Origin: Streptomyces noursei
GTDB taxonomy: Bacteria; Actinomycetota; Actinomycetes; Streptomycetales; Streptomycetaceae
Length of the DNA stretch: 64,000 nt
Assembly: GCF_016917755.1 (NCBI RefSeq)
Contig: NZ_CP070326.1
Location: 5,332,001-5,396,000, forward strand
Direction of reading: 5' to 3'
Of the stretch, positions 54,301 through 62,477 are shown in pieces. The translations under genes were made by a program, and so were the position numbers. Every line of letters starts with the position of its first letter. Positions within the stretch are counted from its first letter, which is position 1. A model generated the notes under the pieces. It saw only the letters and a program-made list of their open reading frames with translations. It did not search any database and was not told where the DNA came from.

Positions 54301-55388
54301 ACCGCCTCGCGCAGCTCCGTCGTGGTCAGCGGCCCGAGCACCATGTGCCGGTGCTGCAGCGCGTCGGCCAGTTCGGTGTGGCCCAGGCACTGTTCGTAGA
54401 AGTCGGCGCGTATGCCGATGATGACGAGGACGGGTGGCGGAGTGTCCGAGGAATCGGGGGAGGGCGTGCACGCCGCGTGCAGGAGCTGGATGAAGGTGCG
54501 TCTGGCCGTCTCGTCGGAGCAGAGGGTGAACGCCTCCTCGAACTGGTCCACGATCACGACCGGACGGGCGGCGGCGGAGGCCCCCTCGCGGCGGGCCCAC
54601 GCCGCGACGGCCTCTTGTACCGCGCGCGCGAACTGCGGGGTACCGGGCCGGCGCTCGGCCGATCCGTCCTCGGCGGCGAGGACGGCGGCGAGCTCGGGGA
54701 TCTTGCCGGTCAGCTCCCCGAGCGGATCGCCGCCCGGTACGAGCTGCAGTACGACCCGCTCCCGGCCGTCCCCGTCGCCCGGCGCGCCGCTGCGCAGCGC
54801 GGGCACCAGACCGGCGCTCAACAAGGAGGACTTCCCCGCCCCCGAGGCGCCCACGAGCATGATCAGGCCGCCGGTGCCCTCCGCCGCGCAGAGCTGGGCG
54901 ACGAGCGCCTCGGTGCTCCGCTCCCGGCCGAAGAACCACCGGGCGTCCTGCTGGCGATACGGGGCGAGCCCCCGGTACGGGCACACACCGGTGACGGTCG
55001 GGGCGTCGGCCGCGGGACGCTCCTCCGCCTGTGCGGCGGGCGCGGCGCGGTCGCCGACCGGGTCCGCGACCGCGCGCTCCCAGAGGCGCTGCCACTGCGC
55101 CAGGTCGTACAGACCGGCGGACACCGGTGTCGACCGCAGGCGCCGGGCCTGGGGGATGAGGATGTGCAGCACCGCCGCGAGGGCGGCGAACTGCGCCGGC
55201 ACGTTCTTGGCCCGTCGCCAGTCGCTGATCCGCTGGACGGAGACCCGCACGGGCCGTCCTCGCTCGTCGACCCGCTGGAGTCGGACAACCCCCTCGGCCA
55301 CCTTCTTGAGGGGCGGGTTGCCGGCCTCCTTGTACAGCAACGCGAGGCGTTCGGCGAAGGCTGTGCGTGCCCCTGAGTCGGAACTCAA
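51375..55388 (-). CDS. nSTAND1 NTPase with HTH-like N-terminus, one TM helix and 14 WD40 repeats
   Basis: 1337 residues from TTG 55388; AAGGGG sits 7 bases upstream and no ATG/GTG is better placed. An HTH-like segment (about 10-75; V-S-V-Q-R-I-S-D-W-R-R-A-K-N-V-P) precedes the nSTAND1 entry motif Y-R-G-L-A-P-Y-R-Q-Q-D-A-R-W-F-F-G-R-E. Walker A G-A-S-G-A-G-K-S-S is near 180 and V-V-I-V-D-Q-F-E-E is Walker B. A helical sensor region and one membrane helix (about 593-620) follow, then 14 WD40 repeats ending in L-W-D/N. This matches two seven-bladed propellers. STAND proteins switch on ligand binding; propeller-bearing bacterial ones act in signalling or defence. The ligand is unknown. Confidence 0.88.
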   Translation of the reverse strand: MSSDSGARTAFAERLALLYKEAGNPPLKKVAEGVVRLQRVDERGRPVRVSVQRISDWRRAKNVPAQFAALAAVLHILIPQARRLRSTPVSAGLYDLAQWQRLWERAVADPVGDRAAPAAQAEERPAADAPTVTGVCPYRGLAPYRQQDARWFFGRERSTEALVAQLCAAEGTGGLIMLVGASGAGKSSLLSAGLVPALRSGAPGDGDGRERVVLQLVPGGDPLGELTGKIPELAAVLAAEDGSAERRPGTPQFARAVQEAVAAWARREGASAAARPVVIVDQFEEAFTLCSDETARRTFIQLLHAACTPSPDSSDTPPPVLVIIGIRADFYEQCLGHTELADALQHRHMVLGPLTTTELREAVTGPAKAVGLEIEPGLAELIVREVSADGPGGAHDAGVLPLLSHALLATWQRRKAGRLTLAGYRAAGGIQGAVAATAERAWSGLDPTGRTAARLLLLRLVRLGEDTQATRRRGTRRQLSEESTDPGKTEESLEALVHARLVTLDADAVEITHEALLHAWPRLRDWIDEDRNGNLLRQRLEEDGRAWEGSDRDPSLLYRGSRLEQARTWAQSAGDTSLTRSAVEFLAASVRLRKRIVWLSRGAVAALVVMAMLAVGSAVVAWQQRDDTVFQQVLAEADRAQYADPSLSAQLDLVAHRLRPGDEDTTNRLISIVNAPLATPVLGHTGAVYLTSFSPNGRILATASYDRTVRLWDVSDRTRPRPLGAPLTGHTSWVSTAVFSPDGHTLASASDDGTFRMWDVRDPAHPRALGTPSTGHDGTIYLLAFSPDGKTLASATEDHTVRLWDVADPGRPRPLGALTGHSAAVRSVAFSPDGRTLAAGGDDAAIRMWDMADRQHPEPIGTVLAGHSATVHSVAFSPDGHTLASGSADNTLRLWDVADPRQAKPIGEPLTGHTGPLWSVAFSPDGNMLAAGSADSTATLWNVSDPEYPSQVGESLAGGSGEMYAVGFSPDGRTLATGSGDGKARLWSIPTTDMVGRFGAFRPDGRVLATSARDGRVRLWNVANPDRPVPLSAPFMPRDGADRALKFSPDGRVLAMHTAHRKVYLWNVTDPTRPVSYGPPVMLRTRYAGPQAMAFSPDGRTLATAMDDRTIQLWNVTDPAHAVPLGTPLTGHQGYVNALAFAPDGRTLVSGSADATMRLWNTADPRHATPIGKPLTGHLGPVGVLAFSPDGRTLASGSDDDTVRLWNLADPGRVTRLGSPLTGHTEAVVSLSFNESGRTLASGGSDNTVRFWNVADPSRASAIGQSTSPRAKAGNFLAFSPQSRMLGVASGAGTVRLWNLDTDTAVRRICSTTRGVLTPEKWHEYLPQLSYAPPCSE

Positions 55389-56086
55389 GGTTCTACCCCT
55401 TACTTCCCCCGCACCTGGACATCCGGACCGGAAAACCAACCTTAACTGGCTGACCTGCGGTTAAGCCCTCGGCTCGATACCGGAACCTCCTCGGGGGAAG
55501 CCACAGCTGGCAGGATCACGACGCAACGGCACACCAACCGGTACTACCCGGACGCGGGACGGGTCACCAGATCCGCGGACGAGCAAGCGCATCCCTCCGC
55601 ATTCTCCCGGCCACCGGCCGCCGGAGCCGCGGGCCGGTGGTGACGGGCCCGGCGCGCGAGCGCCGGTCGTCCGTGAAGCCGAGGTCTTCGCCGGACCACC
55701 GCGTCGACCACGGGTCCGGCTGTTCCCAGATCCGCGCCGGTACGGGGGGCGCGGATCGACGCCGCCCGCGCCATGCGGCACCGGTCCCCACGAGGGGAGG
55801 GACCGGCGCCGAATGGCGCGGGCGGCCGGACGCACTCAGTCGGAGCGCGCAGAGCGGACGTGCCGCGCCAGCCCGTTCCGTATTCGGTGCCGGCCCACTC
55901 ATCGCGGAAGTCGCGGAAGAACCCCCGAACGAAACCGGCTTTAGGGGCAATTGCCCCACTGTTGGCGATGAGGGAGGGCAGCGGCCCGCCTCGCCGAACC
56001 CTGCCGTCCAGCAGCCATCCACCGCGCGGCGCCCTCGGTGCCAACTCCTGCGCGGACAACAGCGCCACGATGCACCGCAAATGCGG
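55389..56086. other. Intergenic region, about 700 bases, no gene recognised
   Basis: Several overlapping open frames exist on both strands, but none has a ribosome site with a coherent protein. An imperfect GC-rich inverted repeat lies around 55777-55810 (GGTCCC with GGGACC). The promoter of the nSTAND1 gene should lie near 55395-55450. Codon-position bias is weak throughout. The stretch between a STAND gene and a tRNA could hide a degraded insertion, but no repeat of the tRNA-Pro 3' end is present. Confidence 0.4.
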
Positions 56087-56121
56087 CAAGGGCCTGATCC
56101 TCAGTGAGGATCAGGCCCTTG
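56087..56121 (-). terminator. Terminator of tRNA-Pro
   Basis: A 14-base perfect stem (CAAGGGCCTGATCC at 56087-56100 pairing with 56108-56121) has a 7-base loop that can itself pair at its ends. It lies 17 bases downstream of the tRNA-Pro 3' end on the minus strand. Confidence 0.8.
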
Positions 56122-56138
56122 ACCTGGTGTTCCTTCAG

Positions 56139-56212
56139 TCGGGGTGGCGGGATTTGAACCCACGACCTCTTCGTCCCGAACGAAGCGCGCTGCCAAGCTG
56201 CGCTACACCCCG
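56139..56212 (-). tRNA. tRNA-Pro(CGG)
   Basis: 74 bases. The acceptor CGGGGTG pairs with CACCCCG, with discriminator A; CCA is not encoded. The anticodon arm is CTTCG-TTCGGGA-CGAAG, giving anticodon CGG. The T-arm reads GGGTTCAAATCCC. It lies between the nSTAND1 gene and the metallophosphoesterase gene. A perfect hairpin follows. Confidence 0.95.
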
Positions 56213-56446
56213 AAGCAACGAGCTCTACTTTAGCGGACTGATCCCCGTAGGTGAAATCCGGTTTCGGTCGGTGGTGGAAACCCGACTGACCTGCGGTTTT
56301 GTCGGGGTGGGTCGGAGGGGGCGAGGGGCGGGGGAGAGGAGGGGCGGGAGGTGAAAGGGGGTGAAGTGACCGAGGTCACGCCGAAATGACGCGGTCCCCG
56401 GCTCCTGGAGGGGAGTCGGGGACCGGGCCGGGCGGGCGGCGGGGCG

Positions 56447-57373
56447 TCAGCCGCGGGGCGTCAGCGTCAGCAGGGTGGCCTCCGGGGGGCAGGCGAAGCG
56501 GACCGGGGTGTAGCGGTTGGTGCCGCAGCCGGCGGAGACGTGGAGGTAGGAGGTGTGGCCGTCGGCGGTGTGGGTGGAGAGGCCCTTGACGCGCTGGGTG
56601 TCGATGTCGCAGTTGGTGACGAGGGCACCGTAGAAGGGGACGCACAGCTGGCCGCCGTGGGTGTGGCCGGCGAGGATCAGCGGATAGCGGTCGGCGGTGA
56701 AGGCGTCCAGGGCGCGCAGGTACGGGGCGTGGACGACGGCCAGCGAGAGGTCGGCGTCGGACTCCGGGCCGCCGGCGACCTCGGCGTAACGGTCGCGCTT
56801 GATGTGCGGGTCGTCGAGGCCGGTCAGCGCGATCTCGGCGCCTTCCAGCTTCAGGCGGCCGCGGGTGTTGGAGAGGTTGACCCAGCCCGCCGCGTCGAAG
56901 GCGTCGCGGAGGTCCTCCCACGGGTTGTGGACGGCGCCGACGACGGGGGCGTTGCCGTTCAGGCCGTGCCGGCCCTGGACCTTCTCGACGAGATAGCGGG
57001 CGGGGTTGCGCAGCCGGGGGCCGTAGTAGTCGTTGGAGCCGAAGACGTAGGCGCCGGGGAACTCCATCAGGGGGCCCAGGGCGTCCAGGGTCTCCGGGAC
57101 GCCGTCGGGGTCGGAGAGGTTGTCGCCGGTGTTGACGACGAAGTCGGGGCGGAGCCCTGCGAGCGACTGGAGCCAGCGCTGTTTCTTGCGCTGCCCGCCG
57201 ACCATGTGGATGTCGGAGACCTGCAGGACGCGCAACGGCCGCATGCCGTGGGGCAGTACGGGCACGGTGACGCGTCGCAGGCGGAAGGAGCGGACTTCGA
57301 AGCCGGCGGCGTAGGCCAGGCCGGCCGCGCCGACCGCGGCAAGGGACAGGGGAACTCCGTATCGCGCGCGCAT
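56447..57373 (-). CDS. Metallophosphoesterase (YkuE/UDP-2,3-diacylglucosamine hydrolase-like)
   Basis: 308 residues from ATG 57373. An N-terminal hydrophobic helix (about 5-25) anchors the protein. The calcineurin-like motifs follow: V-S-D-I-H-M (about 53-58), N-T-G-D-N-L (about 81-86), G-S-N-D (about 112-115; Asp in place of the usual His), V-V-H-A-P and A-G-H-T-H-G-G-Q. This is the YkuE/YaeI-type membrane-associated phosphoesterase. The G-S-N-D substitution of G-N-H-D/E is seen in many actinobacterial members. The substrate is unknown. Confidence 0.9.
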   Translation of the reverse strand: MRARYGVPLSLAAVGAAGLAYAAGFEVRSFRLRRVTVPVLPHGMRPLRVLQVSDIHMVGGQRKKQRWLQSLAGLRPDFVVNTGDNLSDPDGVPETLDALGPLMEFPGAYVFGSNDYYGPRLRNPARYLVEKVQGRHGLNGNAPVVGAVHNPWEDLRDAFDAAGWVNLSNTRGRLKLEGAEIALTGLDDPHIKRDRYAEVAGGPESDADLSLAVVHAPYLRALDAFTADRYPLILAGHTHGGQLCVPFYGALVTNCDIDTQRVKGLSTHTADGHTSYLHVSAGCGTNRYTPVRFACPPEATLLTLTPRG

Positions 57374-57496
57374 GGGTCCATCGTCGCAGAGAGGACGGGG
57401 GACGGGGAGACGTGATCTTGGCGGGGGCGGTGGGGCGGGTGCGCCGTGCGGAGGCGGGCGGGTGTCGCGGGGCGCGCGCGGGAAAAGGCGCGGCGG

Positions 57497-57519
57497 TTGT
57501 CGGTGGGGCGGGGCATACT
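57497..57519 (+). promoter_or_regulatory. PafBC/RecA-NDp-like promoter of the YqeY gene
   Basis: TTGTCGGTG (57497-57505), eight bases, then CATACT (57514-57519). It matches tTGTCRGTG-N8-TANNNT except for the first -10 base. The predicted transcript start falls on the ATG at 57527, suggesting a leaderless mRNA. Weaker than the copies before dnaX and the CoiA-like gene. Confidence 0.4.
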
Positions 57520-57526
57520 CGACGGC

Positions 57527-57991
57527 ATGACCACGCTCAAGGACAAGCTCAGGGACGACCTCACCGCCGCGATCAAGGCGCGCGACGAGCTGCGTTCCTC
57601 CACCCTCCGTCTGACGCTGACCGCGATCAACAAGGAGGAGGTGGCGGGCAGCCAGGCGCGCGAGCTGTCCGACGGCGAGGTCGAGAAGGTCATCGCCCGG
57701 GAGGCCAAGAAGCGCCGCGAGGCCGCGGAGGCGTTCGACAAGGGCGGCCGGGCCGAGCAGGCCGAGCGCGAGCGGGCCGAGGGCGAGGTGCTCGCCGGGT
57801 ATCTGCCCAAGCCGCTGACCGACGAGGAGCTGGAGGCGCTGGTCGCCGCGGCCGTGGCGGAGGCCGCCGGGGCCGGGGCCGAGGGTCCGCGGGCCATGGG
57901 CGCCGTGATGAAGATCGTCAACCCGCAGGTGGCGGGTCGGGCCGACGGCGGCCGGATCGCCGCCATGGTGAAGAAGCTGCTGGCCGGCTGA
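57527..57991 (+). CDS. GatB/YqeY domain protein
   Basis: 154 residues from ATG 57527. The frame extends upstream to 57446, but M-T-T-L-K-D-K-L is the conserved family start. Helical YqeY core: L-R-D-D-L-T-A-A-I-K-A-R-D, S-T-L-R-L-T-L-T-A-I-N, A-K-K-R-R-E-A-A-E-A-F, Y-L-P-K-P-L and the G-A-V-M-K-I-V near 125. The domain is shared with the tail of GatB, suggesting tRNA binding; the free-standing protein has no established reaction. It is divergent from the metallophosphoesterase. Confidence 0.92.
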   Translation: MTTLKDKLRDDLTAAIKARDELRSSTLRLTLTAINKEEVAGSQARELSDGEVEKVIAREAKKRREAAEAFDKGGRAEQAERERAEGEVLAGYLPKPLTDEELEALVAAAVAEAAGAGAEGPRAMGAVMKIVNPQVAGRADGGRIAAMVKKLLAG

Positions 57992-58037
57992 GGCCGGAGG
58001 CGACGACCGGCCCGCGCGGCCGGCCGTCGTGGAATGT

Positions 58038-58074
58038 GAGAAGGGGCGCCCTCGTCGTGAGGGCGCCCCTTCTC
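58038..58074. terminator. Bidirectional hairpin between yqeY and the PBP gene
   Basis: A 16-base perfect stem (arm GAGAAGGGGCGCCCTC at 58038-58053, partner 58059-58074) with a five-base loop lies between convergent genes, 47 bases after the YqeY stop and 29 bases from the PBP stop. It can serve both transcripts. Confidence 0.8.
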
Positions 58075-58102
58075 CGTGTTCGCCGTGCGGGTCAGGCCGC
58101 GT

Positions 58103-60301
58103 TCACCAGCCGCCGTTCCCGCCGCCGAGGATGTCCGGGAAGCCGGGGATGTGCCAGCCGCCGCCGGGCTTGTTGTCGCCGTCGCCGGGCTGGGGCTTCG
58201 GCTTCTGCTGGGGCTTGTCCTTGCCCTTGTTGCCGTCGTCGCCGTTGCCCTTGGGGTCGTCGAGCGGGACCGTCGGCAGGGCCGGGGCCGGGCGGCCGTC
58301 CAGCGCACCGGCCATCATGTCGCGCCAGATGGGGCCGGGGGTGTCGGCGCCGTAGACCTTGTCGTGCGCGACGCCGCCGATGGTGATGTCGTACATCTGG
58401 CGCTGGTGCCGCGGGTCGCCGACCCAGACCGCGCCGGCCGCGTTCGGGGTGTACCCGACGAACCAGGCGGCGTAGCGGCTGTCCGTGGTGCCGGTCTTGC
58501 CCGCGCTGTCGCGGCCCTTGAGGCCGGCCTGCTTGCCGGTGCCGTCCTCGACGACGCCCTTGAGGAGGGCGTTGACGGTGTCCGCGGTCTTCTTGGACAT
58601 CGCGCCGTGGCAGCTGGTCCTGGGGACGTTCAGCGCCTTGCCCTGCGCGTCGGTGATCGACTCGATGGCGACGGGGGAGCAGTAGGTGCCCTCGTTGGCG
58701 AACGTGGCGTAGGCAGCGGCCATCGTCAGCGGGGACATCTCCTGGATGCCGAGCGCCATGGACGGCACCTGCTTCAGCGACTTGCCGTCGGCCGGTTGGA
58801 TGCCCATCTTCTTGGCCATGGTGACCGCGGGGCAGACGCCCATGTCGCTGATCAGCTGCACGTAGTAGGTGTTGACCGACTTCGCGGTCGCCTCCTTCAT
58901 GGCGTACGGGCCGACCTCTTTGGGGTCCTCGTTCTGGACGGTGTCGGTGCCGTTCCACTCGTTGGTGCAGGTCTGGACCGGCCGCGGGTAGGCCATCTTG
59001 AACGGCGAGGAGTACTGCTGGTACGGGCTGACGCCCTGCTCCAGCGCGGCCGCCGCGATGATCGGCTTGAAGGTCGAACCGGGCTGGTAGCCGGCCCCGC
59101 CGCCCATCTTGCGGTTGACCGAGAGGTTGATCTGGGTCTGGTTGGTGCCGAAGCCGTACGGGCGGGACTGGCCCATGCCGAGGATCTTGCCGGTGCCCGG
59201 CTCGACGACGGCGCCGGCCGCGGCGACCGGGTCGTCCTCGTAGACGTGCTTGCTCAGCGACGCCTGGATCGCCTTCTGGGACTGCCGGTCCAGGGTGGTG
59301 CGGATGGTCAGACCGCCCTGCATCCAGCGCTGTGAACGGATCTCACGGGTCGCGCCGAACGTCTTGTCGTTCAGCAGCACCTCGCGGACGTAGTCGCAGA
59401 AGAAGCCGGCGCCGTCGGTGGCGGTGATGCAACCGTTCTGCGGGCGGCTGATCTTGAGCTTGATCGGCCGGGCGGCGGCCGCGTCGGCCTCGGCCCGGGT
59501 GATGTTCTTCAGGTCGGCCATCCGCCGCAGGACGGTGTTGCGCCGCGCGGTCGCCGCCTGCGGGTGGTTGACCGGGTCGTACCGCGTCGGGGACTGGACG
59601 ATGCCGGCGAGCAGCGCCGACTCCTCCAGGGTCAGGTCCTTGGCGTGCTTGCTGAAGTAGCGCTGGGCGGCGGACTCGACGCCGTACGCCTGCTCGCCGA
59701 AGAAGGTGATGTTGAGGTAGTTCTGGAGGATCTTGCGCTTGCCGAGCTTGTCCTCCAACTTGATCGCGTACTTCAGCTCCTTGACCTTGCGGCCGAGTGT
59801 CTGCTGGGTGGCCTGCGCGACCTTGTCCGGGTCGTCGCCGGCCTCCTCGATGAAGACGTTCTTCACGTACTGCTGGGTCAGGGTGGACGCGCCCTGGGAG
59901 ACGCCGCCGGACTGGGCGTTCTTGTTGACCGCGCGCAGGATGCCCTTCACGTCGATGGCGCCGTGCGAGTAGAAGCGGGCGTCCTCGATGGCGACGATCG
60001 CCTGCTGGACGTACCGCGACATGTCCTTGAGGGGGACGACGGTGCGGTCGCGGGAGTAGACCGAGGCGATCTCGCCGCCGTCGGAGTCGAGGATGGTGGT
60101 GCGCTGACTGAGCGGCGGGGTCCTGAGGTTGGCCGGGATGTCGTCGAATCCCTCGACGGACGTCTTGGCCGCGAGGCCGAGCGCACCGGCCGCCGGGAGC
60201 GCGATCCCGGCGAGGACCGCTCCGGCGAGGACGCTGACCCCGAGGAACTTGGCGGCCTGCTGGGTTCTGGACCGACCCCCGCCCGCGCGCTTCTTAGCCA
60301 T
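58103..60301 (-). CDS. Class A penicillin-binding protein (transglycosylase/transpeptidase)
   Basis: 732 residues from ATG 60301. A basic N-terminus and one membrane helix (about 20-45) lead to the GT51 domain with E-D-A-R-F-Y-S-H-G-A-I-D near 104 and G-A-S-T-L-T-Q-Q-Y-V-K-N near 140. The transpeptidase has S-T-F-K (active Ser near 408), S-V-N and K-T-G-T near 600. The tail is Gly/Asn/Lys/Pro-rich and disordered. It polymerises and crosslinks peptidoglycan. It is divergent from wblA over a 381-base control region, the same arrangement as in other Streptomyces. Confidence 0.95.
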   Translation of the reverse strand: MAKKRAGGGRSRTQQAAKFLGVSVLAGAVLAGIALPAAGALGLAAKTSVEGFDDIPANLRTPPLSQRTTILDSDGGEIASVYSRDRTVVPLKDMSRYVQQAIVAIEDARFYSHGAIDVKGILRAVNKNAQSGGVSQGASTLTQQYVKNVFIEEAGDDPDKVAQATQQTLGRKVKELKYAIKLEDKLGKRKILQNYLNITFFGEQAYGVESAAQRYFSKHAKDLTLEESALLAGIVQSPTRYDPVNHPQAATARRNTVLRRMADLKNITRAEADAAAARPIKLKISRPQNGCITATDGAGFFCDYVREVLLNDKTFGATREIRSQRWMQGGLTIRTTLDRQSQKAIQASLSKHVYEDDPVAAAGAVVEPGTGKILGMGQSRPYGFGTNQTQINLSVNRKMGGGAGYQPGSTFKPIIAAAALEQGVSPYQQYSSPFKMAYPRPVQTCTNEWNGTDTVQNEDPKEVGPYAMKEATAKSVNTYYVQLISDMGVCPAVTMAKKMGIQPADGKSLKQVPSMALGIQEMSPLTMAAAYATFANEGTYCSPVAIESITDAQGKALNVPRTSCHGAMSKKTADTVNALLKGVVEDGTGKQAGLKGRDSAGKTGTTDSRYAAWFVGYTPNAAGAVWVGDPRHQRQMYDITIGGVAHDKVYGADTPGPIWRDMMAGALDGRPAPALPTVPLDDPKGNGDDGNKGKDKPQQKPKPQPGDGDNKPGGGWHIPGFPDILGGGNGGW

Positions 60302-60490
60302 GAGGGCACCCTACGTTCTCATTCGCCGGACAGGGGCGCACCTGTTCGTTTAGCCTGTTCCCACCTGCCGCAGCGGAACGGTTTCGCCTCAGTTCGTCAA
60401 CCCCTACTCCTCGGTTGGGCACTGTCCCACATGTCCGCTGTGTGCCAGAAATCCCTTGCCATCACAGTGAAGTGTCCCGCTTGGGAGGGA

Positions 60491-60514
60491 AGTGACGTAT
60501 GTCGCACGGTCACT
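60491..60514. promoter_or_regulatory. BldD-type palindrome upstream of wblA
   Basis: AGTGAC (60491-60496), twelve bases, then GTCACT (60509-60514) is a perfect inverted pair matching the BldD consensus AGTgA-Nm-TCACc, apart from the final base. It sits 168 bases before the wblA start and also upstream of the divergent PBP gene. BldD with c-di-GMP represses developmental genes, and wblA has been reported in its regulon, to my recollection. No further gene lies in the 60302-60682 gap. Confidence 0.6.
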
Positions 60515-60682
60515 CCGTTGGGTGATCTGCCGCGTACGCATAGTCCGTTCGGGCCATTCAAGATTGGGCCCGAAGGGGGTGTTGCGCCCTGCCCGCCTTC
60601 CGTAACGTCCTCAACTGGCAACGGTGAATATGCCGTTTGCCGCCGTGGGGGAGCCTCGATTTGGGGAGAGGACGGCGCCAGC

Positions 60683-61027
60683 ATGGGCTGGGTAACCGAC
60701 TGGAGTGCACAGGCAGCCTGCCGCACTACCGATCCGGACGAACTATTCGTGCAAGGGGCGGCGCAGAACCGCGCCAAGGCGGTGTGCACCGGGTGCCCGG
60801 TGCGCACGGAGTGCCTGGCCGACGCCCTGGACAACCGGGTGGAGTTCGGCGTGTGGGGCGGTATGACGGAACGCGAGCGGAGGGCGCTGCTGCGCCGCCG
60901 CCCGACGGTCACGTCATGGCGTCGCCTGTTGGAAACCGCGCGTACGGAATACGAGCGCAGCACGGGCATGTTGCCGGTGGACTGCTCGGACGACGCCTTC
61001 GACGACGCGTACGCGGCGGTCGGATAG
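60683..61027 (+). CDS. wblA: WhiB-like iron-sulfur regulator WblA
   Basis: 114 residues from ATG 60683, within a longer open frame. The four Fe-S ligands are C13, C35, C38 and C44 (C-x21-C-x2-C-x5-C). The helical turn F-G-V-W-G-G-M-T (about 55-62) and the basic R-R-A-L-L-R-R-R-P region follow. The N-terminal M-G-W-V-T-D-W-S-A-Q-A-A-C and the T-S-W-R-R-L-L-E-T-A segment identify it with the WblA subclass. WblA represses antibiotic production and is required for the switch from aerial growth to sporulation. The position between a class A PBP and ArsA-like ATPase genes supports the name. Confidence 0.94.
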   Translation: MGWVTDWSAQAACRTTDPDELFVQGAAQNRAKAVCTGCPVRTECLADALDNRVEFGVWGGMTERERRALLRRRPTVTSWRRLLETARTEYERSTGMLPVDCSDDAFDDAYAAVG

Positions 61028-61094
61028 GCCCGTCGGCCGGGGAGGATCCGTCCGTCGCCGACCGGTTGTCGGCAGGCCGCAGGGCAGCCGACGG

Positions 61095-62477
61095 TCAGTC
61101 GTCGGTCGCGCCCGGGCGCAGCGTGAGGCGGTCGCCGATCGCGCGCAGGCCCGCGAGGTCGTGGACGTCGCCGGGCAGCGCGGCGACCTCCGCCACTGGC
61201 ACCTCGGGGTGCAGTGCGGTGAAGCGGTCACGGGTGCGTCGTTCGCGCGCCAGGACCTGCATGCGTTCCGCGTGCAGCCGTAGGAGTCCGGCGGCGAGTT
61301 GCGCTGCCGGGGCCGATGGGGATGCCGCATGCTCCGCGGCGGCGGGGGAGGGGCCGCCGGGGGTACGTGATCCAGTCTTCCCGTCGGCGAGATCCACAAT
61401 GCCGTCCGGACCAAGATTTTCCGCGAGCGGTGAACCGGCCTCGCCGGATGGTGAGTTGGGGTCGTCGTCCGGCCCCTGCGGGGCCTCCTCCGCGTCCTCC
61501 GGTGCGTGGTCGGCGAGGTCCTCCATCAGCGCCTCCGCGGCGGCCAGCGCGCGCTCCGCGCTGAGTTGGGCCGCACCGCTGCCGTGGACGCGGTTGAGCA
61601 CCAGCCCGGCCAGCGGCATCTGCTCGGCCGCCAGCCGCTCGACGAAGTACGCCGCCTCGCGCAGCGCGTCCCGCTCCGGCGCGGCGACCACCAGGAACGC
61701 CGTGCCGGGCGCCTGGAGCAGGCGGTACGTGGCGTCCGCGCGGGTGCGGAAGCCGCCGAACATGGTGTCCATCGCGGCCACGAACGTCTGCACATCGCGC
61801 AGGAGTTGGCCGCCCATCAGCTTGCTGAGGGTGCCGGTCATCATCGACATGCCGACATTGAGGAACTTCATGCCGGCCCGACCGCCGACCTTCGCCGGCG
61901 CCATCAGGACGCGGATGAACTTGCCGTCCAGGAAGGACCCCAGGCGCTTGGGCGCGTCCAGGAAGTCCAGCGCGGAGCGGCTCGGCGGGGTGTCCACGAC
62001 GATCAGGTCCCACGCGTCGCCGGCGCGGAGCTGGCCGAGCTTCTCCATCGCCATGTACTCCTGCGTGCCGGCGAAACCGGCAGACAGGGACTGGTAGAAC
62101 GGGTTCTCCAGGATGGCGCGGGCCCGCTCGGCGTCCGCATGGCCCTCGACGATCTCGTCGAAGGTGCGCTTCATGTCCAGCATCATCGCGTGGAGTTCGC
62201 CGCCGGCGGCCTCGTCGACGCCCTTCACCCGGCGGGGGACGTTGTCGAGCTCGGAGATGCCCATCGACTGCGCCAGGCGGCGGGCCGGGTCGATGGTCAG
62301 CACCACGACCTTGCGGCCGCGCTCGGCGGCGCGCACGCCCAGTGCCGCGGCGGTGGTGGTCTTGCCGACGCCGCCCGAGCCGCAGCACACCACGATGCGG
62401 GTGCGCGGGTCGTCGATCAGGGCATCGACCTCCAGCCAGGGGGCCGAGGCGTCCAGCGTCGTGTCGTCCGAGGTCAT
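61095..62477 (-). CDS. ArsA/GET3-like ATPase, second gene of pair
   Basis: 460 residues. The deviant Walker A reads G-S-G-G-V-G-K-T-T (about 33-41), followed by V-V-V-L-T-I-D-P-A-R-R (about 57-67) and D-L-I-V-V-D-T-P-P. A region rich in Ala/Glu/Pro/Ser (about 330-400) interrupts the fold and is unusual for ArsA proteins. It overlaps the partner ATPase by ATGA. Actinobacterial ArsA-like pairs are not arsenic pumps (no ArsB here); the two proteins probably form a heterodimer with a role in membrane-protein targeting or an uncharacterised function next to wblA. Confidence 0.88.
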   Translation of the reverse strand: MTSDDTTLDASAPWLEVDALIDDPRTRIVVCCGSGGVGKTTTAAALGVRAAERGRKVVVLTIDPARRLAQSMGISELDNVPRRVKGVDEAAGGELHAMMLDMKRTFDEIVEGHADAERARAILENPFYQSLSAGFAGTQEYMAMEKLGQLRAGDAWDLIVVDTPPSRSALDFLDAPKRLGSFLDGKFIRVLMAPAKVGGRAGMKFLNVGMSMMTGTLSKLMGGQLLRDVQTFVAAMDTMFGGFRTRADATYRLLQAPGTAFLVVAAPERDALREAAYFVERLAAEQMPLAGLVLNRVHGSGAAQLSAERALAAAEALMEDLADHAPEDAEEAPQGPDDDPNSPSGEAGSPLAENLGPDGIVDLADGKTGSRTPGGPSPAAAEHAASPSAPAAQLAAGLLRLHAERMQVLARERRTRDRFTALHPEVPVAEVAALPGDVHDLAGLRAIGDRLTLRPGATDD

